Shown one piece after another: positions 54,555 to 63,357 of a stretch of DNA of 64,000 nucleotides. The notes under the pieces were generated by a model. That model was given only the letters and a program-made list of their open reading frames with translations. It was not told the origin of the DNA and made no database searches. Source of the stretch: Symploca sp. SIO2E9 (GTDB lineage Bacteria; Cyanobacteriota; Cyanobacteriia; Cyanobacteriales; Coleofasciculaceae). The DNA is taken from assembly GCA_010692645.1 (NCBI GenBank), contig JAAHGS010000013.1:18741-82740 (forward strand). Direction: 5' to 3'. Each line of letters starts with the position of its first letter. The stretch's first letter is position 1. Position numbers and translations under genes: made by a program.

Positions 54555-56501
54555 ATGAAAAGTCTAGGGATTTGTCGTTACTCAATAGCAGTTTCTGTAT
54601 TAGCATTGGCAATACTCAGCTGTAGTGATCAAGTCGTCTCTACAACAAAAGCTGTGGAGACAGAACCGACAATCAAAACTTCTACGGCTAAAATAGTTGG
54701 TATTGAACCTGCAACTATTGAGTCTGAGTACAGGAATCAATGGACTCCCGAGTTAGAAGCAGAATTTCAAAATCGCGCCCAAGAGGTAATTAAATACTAC
54801 GCTGGTCAAAACTACGGCAATAATAGTGGGGAAAACGAGAAGCGTTCTTATCCTCGTGCCATGTTTCACTTCCTGGCAGGCAACCGGGAAAAGGCACTAA
54901 AGTTTTTACAATCAGAAGATGCCCAAGCTGGTGATAACAAACATACGGAAGGGATAGATTACTACTATTGCTTTACCCTTAAAGGGCAAATGAGAAAATA
55001 TTTTCTCTGGGGTCAATTCCTCGACCCTGCCTATAAACAGCGGATGTTTGATGGGGCTAAGGTGTGGACCGAAAAAGACCCCAAAGGACGCCCCCATCCT
55101 ATCTACGGCAAGGGCAAAGGGGGCGACGGCTGGGGACCTGATGTGCGCGGTGGTTGGGTAGATGGCCGCAATACTGACAATCTTAGGGCAATGCGAGAGG
55201 TAGCGGTTTATCTGATGGCAGAGGAAACTGGTAACGAAGACACCAAACTTCTCTATAAACAGAAAATTCAACGCTATGTCTGGGCGCTTTACAACATTGG
55301 TATGGGGGAGTGGGACTCAGAGAATTATCTCGGACATACCTTTGCTGCTTACCTGAACCTCTACGATTTTGCCAAAGATCCAGAAGTGAAACAATTGGGC
55401 AAAGCTGCCTTGGATTGGATGTCAGCGGCAGCAGCTGTTAAATATTATCGTGGTGGTATGGGAGGCCCGACTAAGCGCGATTATGGTAGAGCTAATGTAG
55501 TCTATGGTTCCACTGCTGCCCGTCTATTTTGGCTCTATTTTGGTGATACTGCTATTGCTAATCCTAAGCCAGAACCAGATTCAATTCATGTTATTACTAG
55601 TAACTATCGACCCCCGCAAGCAATTGTAGCCTTAGCGCGTAAACAATTTGACAAGCCCATAGAACTCTTTAGTAGTAAACCTGTATATGAAAATTGGAAA
55701 CCAGGGGGAGAGGATAAACCAGGTTATTGGGAAACCACTTTCTTTGGTAATAGTTATCAACTGGGAAGCTTAGCAGGTGCTTTTAGTGATGGTGATGTCG
55801 GCACTTTCAAGTTAATGGCTGATAACTCCGAGCGCGGCGTTGATTATTTTGTTGCCAATACTGGCGGTGAGTGGGTTCAGCCAGGAAAAAAAAGAGGGGA
55901 CCAAATTGGGCAATATCGTAACTTAGTTATCTGGTTAAGACCAAGCTTAGATCAACCCTTTTTCTTCCAATTACCTAAGACGGCAAAAGCAGAGATTGAA
56001 GAGGGCATTTGGTTTTTTGAACTAGAGAAAACTTGGTTGGCTGTACGTCCAATAAATCTTAGTTCCTATACTGAGGTTGCCATCTCTCGAAAGAAGTTTG
56101 CCAGAGAGTATGAACAAGAGCAAACTTTCAAGGCAACAACTAAGGGCAATGGTTATGCTGGTTTTGCTCTAGAAGTAGGTGAGAAGGAATCTCACAGCAG
56201 TTATGGGGATTTTAAACAGGCTGTGAAGACAAAAAGTCAGTTGAATTTAAGTGAAGTTTCTAAGGGGATAGTAGACTTGACTGGTGCCAAAGGTAACAGC
56301 ATTAAATTGACACATAATTCTAAACATGACTTACCAATTATTGTCCGCAATGGTGTCAAACATAACTGGTCACAACATTTTGAACTTTACAAATCTTCTC
56401 AAGGTCAAGCGCCGATTTCTTTAGGTTGGAAAACTGGTGATCTTAGTGTTGAGGCTGGTGGTTTAGTGTTTCAAATATCTGGTCCTATAAGTAATAAGTA
56501 A
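54555..56501 (+). CDS. Large predicted lipoprotein of unknown function
   Basis: The 648 residues open with a lipoprotein signal (YSIAVSVLALAILSC, lipobox at the final Cys), so the protein should be membrane-anchored outside the cytoplasm. The middle is rich in aromatic and Gly motifs (KGKGGDGWGPDVRGGWVDGRNTDNLRAM, WDSENYLGHTFAAYLNLYDFAKD, KYYRGGMGGPTKRDYGRANVVYG) on a helical background. This recalls alpha-toroid polysaccharide lyases, but I cannot identify the family or catalytic residues. The C-terminus is beta-rich. The stop codon and preceding codons are made of TAATAAG repeat units. Confidence 0.75.
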   Translation: MKSLGICRYSIAVSVLALAILSCSDQVVSTTKAVETEPTIKTSTAKIVGIEPATIESEYRNQWTPELEAEFQNRAQEVIKYYAGQNYGNNSGENEKRSYPRAMFHFLAGNREKALKFLQSEDAQAGDNKHTEGIDYYYCFTLKGQMRKYFLWGQFLDPAYKQRMFDGAKVWTEKDPKGRPHPIYGKGKGGDGWGPDVRGGWVDGRNTDNLRAMREVAVYLMAEETGNEDTKLLYKQKIQRYVWALYNIGMGEWDSENYLGHTFAAYLNLYDFAKDPEVKQLGKAALDWMSAAAAVKYYRGGMGGPTKRDYGRANVVYGSTAARLFWLYFGDTAIANPKPEPDSIHVITSNYRPPQAIVALARKQFDKPIELFSSKPVYENWKPGGEDKPGYWETTFFGNSYQLGSLAGAFSDGDVGTFKLMADNSERGVDYFVANTGGEWVQPGKKRGDQIGQYRNLVIWLRPSLDQPFFFQLPKTAKAEIEEGIWFFELEKTWLAVRPINLSSYTEVAISRKKFAREYEQEQTFKATTKGNGYAGFALEVGEKESHSSYGDFKQAVKTKSQLNLSEVSKGIVDLTGAKGNSIKLTHNSKHDLPIIVRNGVKHNWSQHFELYKSSQGQAPISLGWKTGDLSVEAGGLVFQISGPISNK

Positions 56502-56505
56502 TAAG
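56486..56505. repeat. TAATAAG heptamer repeat overlapping a stop codon
   Basis: TATAAG followed by two TAATAAG units forms the last codons of the lipoprotein gene and supplies its TAA stop. It is the same unit as near larC and cobJ. Confidence 0.75.
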
Positions 56506-56616
56506 TGAATTTTATTGTTTAACTTCGGAATGTTTGTATACCTGAGTTCGACGTAGGCTGAAAGATTGATTCTGTCCTAGCCTAAAACCCTTATTTTTCC
56601 GTTGTAAAGTCTCAAA

Positions 56617-56702
56617 TCCCACATTCTGCACCCCCCAGTCTCACCCCCATTTCATCTTGTGTGTTCTGGTGTGTGCTACATTTTGAAGTGCGGAATGTGG
56701 GT
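56617..56702. mobile_element. CCCACATTC inverted-repeat element
   Basis: CCCACATTCTGCAC at the left and GTGCGGAATGTGGG at the right form an inverted repeat matching at 13 of 14 positions around a ~57-bp core. It has no coding capacity and no clear target duplication. It is a probable miniature element. Confidence 0.5.
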
Positions 56703-56844
56703 TGATATACTTGCTCACCTCTACAAAATAAAACCCTCGTATTACGCTGCTTGCAGCGGGGAATCAACCCGTAGCGATTGAAAAATTTGACACAAAAAAA
56801 ATAAAGTGTAATAAGTATATAAAGTTGTCTCATAATTAAATCCC

Positions 56845-56943
56845 ATACAGCCTTTCAATAAAACAGGATATACGGCTCTCTGGAGTGAGGTCTAGAAATA
56901 TCAAGGTTTTCACCGTACCTCATCTAGCTGAGAAAGGCTGTAA
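56845..56943. mobile_element. TACAGCCTTTC inverted-repeat element in the Nif11 leader
   Basis: TACAGCCTTTC (56846-56856) and GAAAGGCTGTA (56932-56942) are perfect 11-bp inverted repeats bounding ~97 bp, with TA at both edges, as expected of a TA-targeting miniature element. It ends about 15 bp before the ATG at 56957, so it must supply most of the leader or promoter of that gene. Confidence 0.55.
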
Positions 56944-56956
56944 TTAATCTTCAACT

Positions 56957-57262
56957 ATGTCTCATCAGGAACTCAAAAATTTTATCGTTGCCGTCAAACA
57001 AGACGAATCGATGCGATCTCGCCTCAAAGAGGCTCAACCAGAGGAAATTCTCCGTATTGCTCAACAAGCGGGATTTAAGTTTTCCGAAGAGGTTCAGGGG
57101 CGTTTTAGGAATCGCTGGGCTGGTGTTTACAGCTGTCCCCAAAGGGAGGATATTAACGATATATGTCCGGCACTTTGTCCGCCAGGTTTTAAATCATTGG
57201 CTGAGTACTCCCAGTCAACATGCTCCCCTTACGATACAAAAGAGAAATCACTCAATAAATGA
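56957..57262 (+). CDS. Nif11-like small protein with Cys-rich tail
   Basis: Residues 1-50 match a Nif11-type leader domain (MSHQELKNFIVAVKQDESM, LRIAQQAGFKFSEEVQ). The rest is a Cys-rich tail (SCPQREDINDICPALCPP ... STCSPYDTKEKSLNK) with four cysteines. Nif11 domains occur as leaders of ribosomally made, modified peptides, but also on proteins with no such role, and no double-Gly cleavage motif or lanthionine/cyclase enzyme is seen here. The stop overlaps the next start by four bases (ATGA), so the pair is translated together. Product and function unknown. Confidence 0.75.
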   Translation: MSHQELKNFIVAVKQDESMRSRLKEAQPEEILRIAQQAGFKFSEEVQGRFRNRWAGVYSCPQREDINDICPALCPPGFKSLAEYSQSTCSPYDTKEKSLNK

Positions 57263-58662
57263 CTGCTTCAGCTTCCCATCAACCGATTGACTCTGTAGAG
57301 GCTGCCATAACCGCTTTGAAGAACAGTGACGATAGCGGAGTACGCTATTATGCCGCTTGGTGGTTGGGCAAAAACCGTATAATTAATGCTACTCCTCTTC
57401 TATGTGAGTGTCTTAAAGACGAGCGAGATCGAACCGCTCTAGGGGGCTATCCCCTTCGCCGTCAGGCAGCTCGTTCATTAAGAATGTTAAAAGAGCCACA
57501 GGCAGTACCAGCATTGATTGAAGCTTTAGAGTGCTCGGATCTCAAAGTTCAAGAAGCTGTGATTCTAGCATTGAAGGATATTGGTGATCGCACTGCAGTC
57601 CCAGCATTACTTAATATCCTTAATTCAAAGAGAAAGAACCTGCCAGCTGAGGCATTAATTGAGACTCTGACAGCGTTCCAAGTCTGGGAAGTTAAGAATC
57701 AGATTGAACCTTTTTTAGAGCACTCGTCTGAACGAGTAAAGTGTGCAGCAGCTCAATATTTCTATGCCCTAACCCTTGAACCTCGTTACCTAGAGATGCT
57801 TTTTCAAACTCTTGGTCATGAGAATCGGTTTTTACGATATGCAGCAGCATTTGATCTTTCAGAACTTGGTCGAGTCGAAACTGCACCGGCGATTGTTGAG
57901 GCTAAAATCTCCAACAATATTAAATTAGCAACTCTCAAGCGCATCTTAGAATTACTCTTACTGGATAAGACAGAAACAGAAGTTAGACGGCAAGAGCAAT
58001 CGAATTTCTTATTCCAAACCATTGATGAGCTTCTGCTGGATGGGATTGAAGGTAACATTAACAGAGCGAATACAGTGGAGGCAAATCAGGAAGTTGAGAA
58101 AATTAAGGCATTGGTGGCTCAACCCAACACAACTTCTCAACAACTGCCTGAAAGCCTGATTTCAGCATTGATCTCAGCGTTGAAATCTCCTTATCCCAAT
58201 GTGAAAGCTGCTGCCATCAAGGGATTAGTCGAATTAGCACCTGCCAGTGTTGATTTCATAATTCAGATATTTGATACTGATGAAGATCAAGACTTGAGGG
58301 CTGGACTAACTCAAGCCTTGATATATATTGGTGATCCACGAACACTGTCGCTGTTGGAAAAGGTGATTGGTTTTGAGATAGCTAATCATTGTCAAGGAAA
58401 GATCCGTCGAGTTGCAGCTCGTGGTTTAGGTAAAATTGGTCGTCAAGCTGGCGAGCCAGAAGTCATCTTACGAGCGATTGAAAAGCTCAAGTGGGCGTTA
58501 TTCCAGCCTGATGATTGGGCGCTTCGCTATAGTGCTGCTGTCTCACTTGAAGAAATCGCCAACAACGATGCGATTCTAACATTAGCGACTGCATCTGAGA
58601 GCGAATCTGATCTAGTCGTACAAACGAGGATTGAACGAGCTTTAGCAGCAATTGCTTGGTAA
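57259..58662 (+). CDS. Fused CpcE/CpcF-type HEAT-repeat protein (bilin lyase-like)
   Basis: The 467 residues are HEAT repeats throughout. The N-terminal half has the CpcE hallmarks SVEAAITALKNSDDSGVRYYAAWWLGK and DRTALGGYPLRRQAARSL. The C-terminal half resembles CpcF, with DDWALRYSAAVSLEEIA. Heterodimers of CpcE and CpcF, or fused relatives, attach or isomerise bilins on phycobiliproteins; some relatives detach them. No phycobiliprotein gene is close. Coupling to a Nif11-like small protein instead is unusual and may mean a different substrate (inference). Length equals the sum of a CpcE and a CpcF. Confidence 0.8.
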   Translation: MTASASHQPIDSVEAAITALKNSDDSGVRYYAAWWLGKNRIINATPLLCECLKDERDRTALGGYPLRRQAARSLRMLKEPQAVPALIEALECSDLKVQEAVILALKDIGDRTAVPALLNILNSKRKNLPAEALIETLTAFQVWEVKNQIEPFLEHSSERVKCAAAQYFYALTLEPRYLEMLFQTLGHENRFLRYAAAFDLSELGRVETAPAIVEAKISNNIKLATLKRILELLLLDKTETEVRRQEQSNFLFQTIDELLLDGIEGNINRANTVEANQEVEKIKALVAQPNTTSQQLPESLISALISALKSPYPNVKAAAIKGLVELAPASVDFIIQIFDTDEDQDLRAGLTQALIYIGDPRTLSLLEKVIGFEIANHCQGKIRRVAARGLGKIGRQAGEPEVILRAIEKLKWALFQPDDWALRYSAAVSLEEIANNDAILTLATASESESDLVVQTRIERALAAIAW

Positions 58663-59157
58663 CTTGATAGAGTCTGTGCGTAAGTCCTGTAATCTTAAAG
58701 AACTAATAAAATTTTCTCTCCCTGTGCTCTATTCTCCAAGCAAGTTTCTCAAAAAATTACCAAGATCAAAAAATTAACCCACCTAGATAAGGCGGGTAAG
58801 GCTGTTTATTTTTGGCAAACTGTTATTGACCCCGATCAACTGCTCAATTTACTGCTTTCTGTAAAGTCTTATTAAGCTTGGTTAGCTGTTCTGTTAGGCA
58901 ACAGCCAGCATAACACTGGAGATAAGACAGTACAAGCAACAGAAACGATCAACACAATTAATAGAACTTGACTTAGTTCAGATGTCATCTTTCTTCCCTC
59001 ACTAATAGTCTCTCTGGCTATTTAAAGCCAAGAAGTTATTCTTCAGTTTCTAACTTCAATCTAAAATACATGAATTCCGGATAACAAAATTTGTATAAAT
59101 GTTAAAATCCGGGATTTCATCGCCGGATTTTCATTAATTTTTTTATGGCTATAGGAA
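58663..59157. other. Gap after the lyase-like gene
   Basis: It contains TGCGTAAGTCCT at ~58677, matching one end of the insertion sequence at 28315, but no partner end. It also contains an ACCCACC/GGCGGGT hairpin near 58779 and the short membrane peptide at 58872-58988. Nothing else is recognised. Confidence 0.45.
58872..58988 (-). CDS. 38-residue single-pass membrane peptide
   Basis: The frame reads MTSELSQVLLIVLIVSVACTV, then LSPVLCWLLPNRTANQA: one hydrophobic helix with a short polar tail. A ribosome-binding site GAGGGAAG sits about eight bases before the ATG. Size and shape match the small subunits of photosynthetic or NDH complexes, but it fits none of the PsbX/PetN/PetM/PsaM sequences I recall. 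Probably a real gene of unknown function. Confidence 0.55.
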   Translation of the reverse strand: MTSELSQVLLIVLIVSVACTVLSPVLCWLLPNRTANQA

Positions 59158-60057
59158 TTAAAGTTTATATTCCTCGACAAAAGTTAAACTTAGCCATTTC
59201 CCTTGATCGCTGTAGGTGCGAATTAGTCGTTGACGCCTGTTGGGTTGCAATAACCAACCTAGTTCTAGAACAAAAACACTACCAGGTTTGATTTCCAAGG
59301 GACATTTGCAAGAGGCCCCATCAGGTAACAGCAACACCTGAGTAGGTAAGGGACTATGCTCAAAGCAGAGAATTGAGCCATCAATCCTAGCAGTAGAGGT
59401 AATAGTACGGGCTGAGGTGCCTGTCCCAAAAGTGAGTTGCTGTACTAAGTGGTTAGTTCCTTGGTATTCTATTTTTAGGCGAGTCGGATAGCTGTAGGGC
59501 GATTCTGCTTCGGAGATGCTTGGTGAGCGTAGATCAGCATAAATTGTTACTGCTTTTCCCTGCCATTCACCCAGAAGCCGTTCAACTCTGAGTTGGGGAC
59601 GTTCCGGAGTATCTGTACCAGCCAGTTTTTCCCTAATTAAAGTTACTATCCTAAGTTGAGAGTCTTGGCTATATTGCTGCACCATCCGCAGGCGGCGATT
59701 ACCTTCTATCAAGCAAAATTCCGCCCCAAATTCCAAATTTTTTCCCCACTGCATTGTGCCTCGGGAGAAAGCGCCATTTTCAAAAAAAAGGAAATTTGGT
59801 TCTAGAGAGCTATATTCATAGACTAGTTCATGTACTGGCTGATTCTCCCGGAAGCGGCGCAGAGTCAAGCGAACTTGTTGCGGATCGTTGAGTTGTTCTA
59901 GAGTAAATATGCTGGGTATATCTTCTAGCTTTTGACCTTGTGGTGAGAGGCGGGTAAATGAACCGTGCCATTCTCCGAGATTTTGCAGGTGAGATTCCCA
60001 TTGCGTACGCATTTGTAAATTCACAGTTTGACTTTTAGTTCTCTTTACATTAGACAT
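59158..60057 (-). CDS. DUF3598-like protein
   Basis: The beta-rich protein has an apparent repeat of a lipocalin-like unit (WESHLQNLGEWHGSFTRLSPQG near the start, RVERLLGEWQGKAVTIYADL in the middle). This resembles the DUF3598 family of cyanobacteria, related in fold to bilin-binding lyases. Start uncertain: GTG at 60129 overlaps the ftsX stop (GTGA) and would imply coupling, while ATGs at 60057 and 60012 are closer to where conserved sequence begins. Function unknown. It lies in the ftsX transcript. Confidence 0.7.
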   Translation of the reverse strand: MSNVKRTKSQTVNLQMRTQWESHLQNLGEWHGSFTRLSPQGQKLEDIPSIFTLEQLNDPQQVRLTLRRFRENQPVHELVYEYSSLEPNFLFFENGAFSRGTMQWGKNLEFGAEFCLIEGNRRLRMVQQYSQDSQLRIVTLIREKLAGTDTPERPQLRVERLLGEWQGKAVTIYADLRSPSISEAESPYSYPTRLKIEYQGTNHLVQQLTFGTGTSARTITSTARIDGSILCFEHSPLPTQVLLLPDGASCKCPLEIKPGSVFVLELGWLLQPNRRQRLIRTYSDQGKWLSLTFVEEYKL

Positions 60058-60125
60058 CTGAAGGAAATTAAAAAGACCACTCTGGTAAACTTCTCCCCGA
60101 AGCACAGAGAGGGTTAAGGATAAAC

Positions 60126-61043
60126 TCACAAATTTTTTCCTAGCCTGAGAGTTTCCCGGTGAACTGCCAAAAAGCTTCCCATAAAGCCTACTAAACCACC
60201 AAGACTCATCAGTAACAGTGGCATGATCAATAACTGTAGAGGTTGTGGTTGCAAGAATGTAGCGATAAATTTAATCAAATCTGGTCCAGTAGCAAGTAAG
60301 TTGGCTAGAAAATGCTCAATGCTGGTAATCAAAACCCAAGCAATGGCGGCACCAATAACGCCAAACATAACCCCTTGCAAAATAAACGGCAGATAAATCC
60401 AGACAGAAGTTGCCCCAACTAACTGCATAATCTCAATTTCACTGCGTCTAGCGATCGCAATCAGGCGAATTGTGAGCGTGATTACTGCCAAACTGGTCAT
60501 GCCTAGAAGTGTAATAATGCTTAAGCTAACCCACACTAAACCCTGATTTATTTCTTGCAGGCGTTGAATAGCCTCATCCATATAGATAACTTCATCGATT
60601 CCCTCTACCTGAGACAGTTGCTGAGCGAGAATTGGCACATCTTGTGATTTTCTAGCTTTTACCTTGAGTTCATCGACTAAGGGATTGCCTTCAAGTTGTT
60701 GAGTCGCAGCTTCAAGATTAGAAAGTTCCAATTCCTCAACTAAAGACGCCCAAGCTTCCTGTTTAGAAATGGTTTTAATTTCGCTGACTTGTGGCAGCTT
60801 CTTAACTACTGGCATCACCATTTCTAGCTGCGCTCCTGGCTCAAGATAGACAGAAACTTGCAGCTGAGTTCCAATTTTGCTGAGCATTCCCTCTAACTGC
60901 CAAGATACCTGTAAACTCATGCCAAATAGAAACAATAAAACAGTGACAGTACTCACTGCTGCCCAGTTCATTGTCCCCCCGCGCTGTATACCTAATAAAG
61001 TTTCGCGCCAGAGGTAGTCAATTTTAGTGAGGAATTGTAACAT
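60126..61043 (-). CDS. ftsX: Cell division protein FtsX
   Basis: The 305 residues have four membrane helices: one near the N-terminus (WAAVSTVTVLLFLFGMSLQV), then a periplasmic domain (LEPGAQLEMVMPVVKKLPQV ... VDELKVKARKSQDVPILAQQL), then three more (LSIITLLGMTSLAVITLTIRLIAIARRSEIEIMQLVGAT; LQGVMFGVIGAAIAWVLI; LLIMPLLLMSLGGLVGFMGSFLAV). It is the permease-like partner of FtsE that activates peptidoglycan hydrolases at the septum; ftsE is not adjacent. It is in the same transcript as the DUF3598-like gene. Confidence 0.93.
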   Translation of the reverse strand: MLQFLTKIDYLWRETLLGIQRGGTMNWAAVSTVTVLLFLFGMSLQVSWQLEGMLSKIGTQLQVSVYLEPGAQLEMVMPVVKKLPQVSEIKTISKQEAWASLVEELELSNLEAATQQLEGNPLVDELKVKARKSQDVPILAQQLSQVEGIDEVIYMDEAIQRLQEINQGLVWVSLSIITLLGMTSLAVITLTIRLIAIARRSEIEIMQLVGATSVWIYLPFILQGVMFGVIGAAIAWVLITSIEHFLANLLATGPDLIKFIATFLQPQPLQLLIMPLLLMSLGGLVGFMGSFLAVHRETLRLGKNL

Positions 61044-61308
61044 TGTCTAGGATTTGAATTTAAGGCAGCTTGGGAATGATTTAAACTGGAGGTGTCACCG
61101 GAATAGAATTTTACAGCTTCAATAATCAATATTTTAAATTTGTGTAATTTAAAGGTAATTAGCCGCTCACGTAGACAGAGAAGATCTCTTTTACTCTTTA
61201 GGCATAAAAACAATAATTCCCTCGATAAAGACCATTTAAGCAAAACTGTTAGTATAAAGATCGATTAAACTTTGGAAAAATGAGTCTCATTCACTAATTC
61301 TCAATCCC

Positions 61309-61872
61309 ATGACCCCTCAAGTAGTTTTCGATAAGCAAAAGTTAAAAAATCCGCCTTTACAAATTCATTACCTTGGTGAGCGCGTTTTGCGCCAGCCTGC
61401 CAAGCGGGTGGCGAAGGTTGACCAAAAAATACGGCAGTTGGCTCAGCAAATGCTGCAAACTATGTACAGTGCTGATGGTATTGGTCTAGCTGCACCTCAG
61501 GTAGGGGTTAATAAGCAAATCATTGTAATTGACTGTGAACCAGATAACCCAGAAAATCTACCTTTGATTCTCATTAATCCAGTGATCAAGAGTTATGGTA
61601 GCAGTATGTGTGATGGTCAAGAAGGCTGCCTGAGCATTCCTGGTGTCTACCTTGATGTCAAACGTCCAGAAGCAATTGAAGTTGCCTACAAAGATGAAAA
61701 CGGACGCCCAAAAACCTTAAAAGCTACAGAGCTATTATCTCGGGTCATTCAGCATGAAATGGATCATCTTAATGGTGTGATGTTTGTTGATCGCGTGCAA
61801 AATGGTTTAGTACTAACAGAGGAACTGCAAAAAAACGGTTTCTCAGTGCAAGCAGTCAAACCAATTAAGTAA
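61309..61872 (+). CDS. def: Peptide deformylase
   Basis: The 187 residues have all three PDF motifs: GIGLAAPQVGV, EGCLSIPG and HEMDHLNGVMFVDRV, with the Cys and two His that bind the catalytic iron. It removes the N-formyl group from new proteins. Length is normal for type 1B enzymes of cyanobacteria. Confidence 0.97.
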   Translation: MTPQVVFDKQKLKNPPLQIHYLGERVLRQPAKRVAKVDQKIRQLAQQMLQTMYSADGIGLAAPQVGVNKQIIVIDCEPDNPENLPLILINPVIKSYGSSMCDGQEGCLSIPGVYLDVKRPEAIEVAYKDENGRPKTLKATELLSRVIQHEMDHLNGVMFVDRVQNGLVLTEELQKNGFSVQAVKPIK

Positions 61873-61882
61873 CGTATCTGCT

Positions 61883-62080
61883 ATGATGACTCCCAAAAGC
61901 GGTCTATTTTTGATGATTTCCTGTGTCGCCGCGATTGCCGCTGTCGGTTCGATTTTTGAACTTTCTTATGGACACCCCCAGTATGGCTCTTTAGTGACTG
62001 GGATTATCCTGGCGGCTAGCATTCCTTTAAGTGGCTTCTTCTTTTGGGCAGCAGTTCGCGATGCTAGGGCTAATCTATAG
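61883..62080 (+). CDS. Small two-helix membrane protein
   Basis: The 65 residues have two hydrophobic segments (GLFLMISCVAAIAAVGSIFEL and LVTGIILAASIPLSGFFFWAAV) joined by a short polar turn (SYGHPQYGS). The start is 10 bp after def, so it is probably in the same transcript. Family unknown to me. Confidence 0.7.
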   Translation: MMTPKSGLFLMISCVAAIAAVGSIFELSYGHPQYGSLVTGIILAASIPLSGFFFWAAVRDARANL

Positions 62081-62247
62081 CAACATCTACTGCTAAGTGC
62101 TAATCAAGGATAAAATAACTCTAATTAACTCCAAGCGCCAAATCTGCCAATTTTCAACATTATGGAGGGCGTGGCATTCCTTCCTGGATAGGGGGGCATA
62201 ATTATGCGCTCCTAAAGTCTTGAAATGGGATTCCCCACCACGAAGAC

Positions 62248-63021
62248 ATGATCAAACGCATAATTTTGACCACTGCAACTCTACTAACTACAACCAGCTT
62301 GAGTGCGATTGCGACTACTGAAAATCTGCAAAATATCCAGCAGCTACTTTCAACTAGAGACTGTCAGCAATGTAACCTCAGAGGAGTTGGTCTGATTATG
62401 GCAGACTTGGCGGGAGCTAATCTTAGGGGAGCAGATTTGAGTCGCGCTAACCTCTCCCGAGCCAATTTAACTGAGGCAGATTTGACTGGTGCTAACCTCA
62501 GTGGAGCCTCTCTCCATGGTGCTAATCTAAGTGGAGCTAACCTCAGCGGTGCTAACCTTAATGGTACTGACCTCAGAGATGCTTTTCTCGTCGATGCCAA
62601 ATTATTCGGCATTAATCTGAGGACTGCTTATGTGCGGGGAGCAATTGGTATTCCCCAGTATGCAGGAACTTCCGAAGATTTTCATGCCTGGGGCGTGGTT
62701 GAAGCCCAAAGAGGTAATTATACAGTGGCGATTGAGAATTTTAACCGAGCTTTAAGCCTTAAGTCCGACTTTGCCAGAGCGATTATGGCTCGCGGAGTTG
62801 CCCGCTACAAGCTCGGAGATGAATCAGGGGCGATCGCAGATGCCGAAATCGCAGGTAAACTTTTTACAGAGCAAGGGGATATAGAGGGATACCAAGTATC
62901 ACAAAATCTGATTCAGCGCATAGAAATTGCTCAGAATATGCCTGAGCCTAAAGGTGGCTCAGGTATAGGTAATGCATTGGTATCAGTTGGTTCGCTGCTG
63001 TTGAGATTATTTACTCCCTAG
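62248..63021 (+). CDS. Exported pentapeptide-repeat protein with TPR
   Basis: The 257 residues start with a signal peptide (TATLLTTTSLSAIAT). Pentapeptide repeats A(D/N)LxG fill ~45-110 (for example GANLRGADLSRANLSRANL) and form a right-handed beta-helix. A TPR-like region follows (~145-220). A short C-terminal hydrophobic stretch may anchor it. It is probably a periplasmic or membrane-associated scaffold; such proteins in cyanobacteria have diverse, mostly unknown roles. Confidence 0.85.
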   Translation: MIKRIILTTATLLTTTSLSAIATTENLQNIQQLLSTRDCQQCNLRGVGLIMADLAGANLRGADLSRANLSRANLTEADLTGANLSGASLHGANLSGANLSGANLNGTDLRDAFLVDAKLFGINLRTAYVRGAIGIPQYAGTSEDFHAWGVVEAQRGNYTVAIENFNRALSLKSDFARAIMARGVARYKLGDESGAIADAEIAGKLFTEQGDIEGYQVSQNLIQRIEIAQNMPEPKGGSGIGNALVSVGSLLLRLFTP

Positions 63022-63037
63022 AGTTAAGGGACTTCTA

Positions 63038-63300
63038 ATTGACATCCTCCCAGCGCGTGTTTCGCGGGATTCCTAAACCTCGCGATGCGAGGTTTGGAGC
63101 TTCTTCCACATCTGCGTACACTACCAACTCACGTTAGTTATGTCCCCGTCTTACGTTATGTCGACAGACTTTCGACCCATTGCAGAGTCCCGATTCCGCA
63201 AGCCCTGCGGTACGGAGTCTTACAAGATTTGATACTTGTTGCTTAGGTTTTTTACCAAGCTAAGCATTCCTAGCCGGAACCCCCTAAACCTAGTTTTTCA
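63038..63300 (-). mobile_element. Possible IS200/IS605-like right-end relic
   Basis: ATTGACATCCTCCCAGCGCG followed by TTTCGCGGGATTCC is the reverse of the GGAATCCCCGCG...CTGGGAGGATGTCAAT end common after cyanobacterial tnpB/iscB genes. AAACCTCGCGATGCGAGGTTT forms a second perfect hairpin. No gene is left inside. The far edge is uncertain. Confidence 0.45.
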
Positions 63301-63357
63301 AGGTGCTAATACCTACTGCGCCGTGTTTTCGCGTCTCGGTATCTCTCAATTGTACAA

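Noticed and set aside
58670-58700. Second insertion sequence ending in GCGTAAGTCCT
   Set aside because: Only 12 bases match the end of the 28315 element and no partner end or transposase piece is present. Noted as a possible solo end only.
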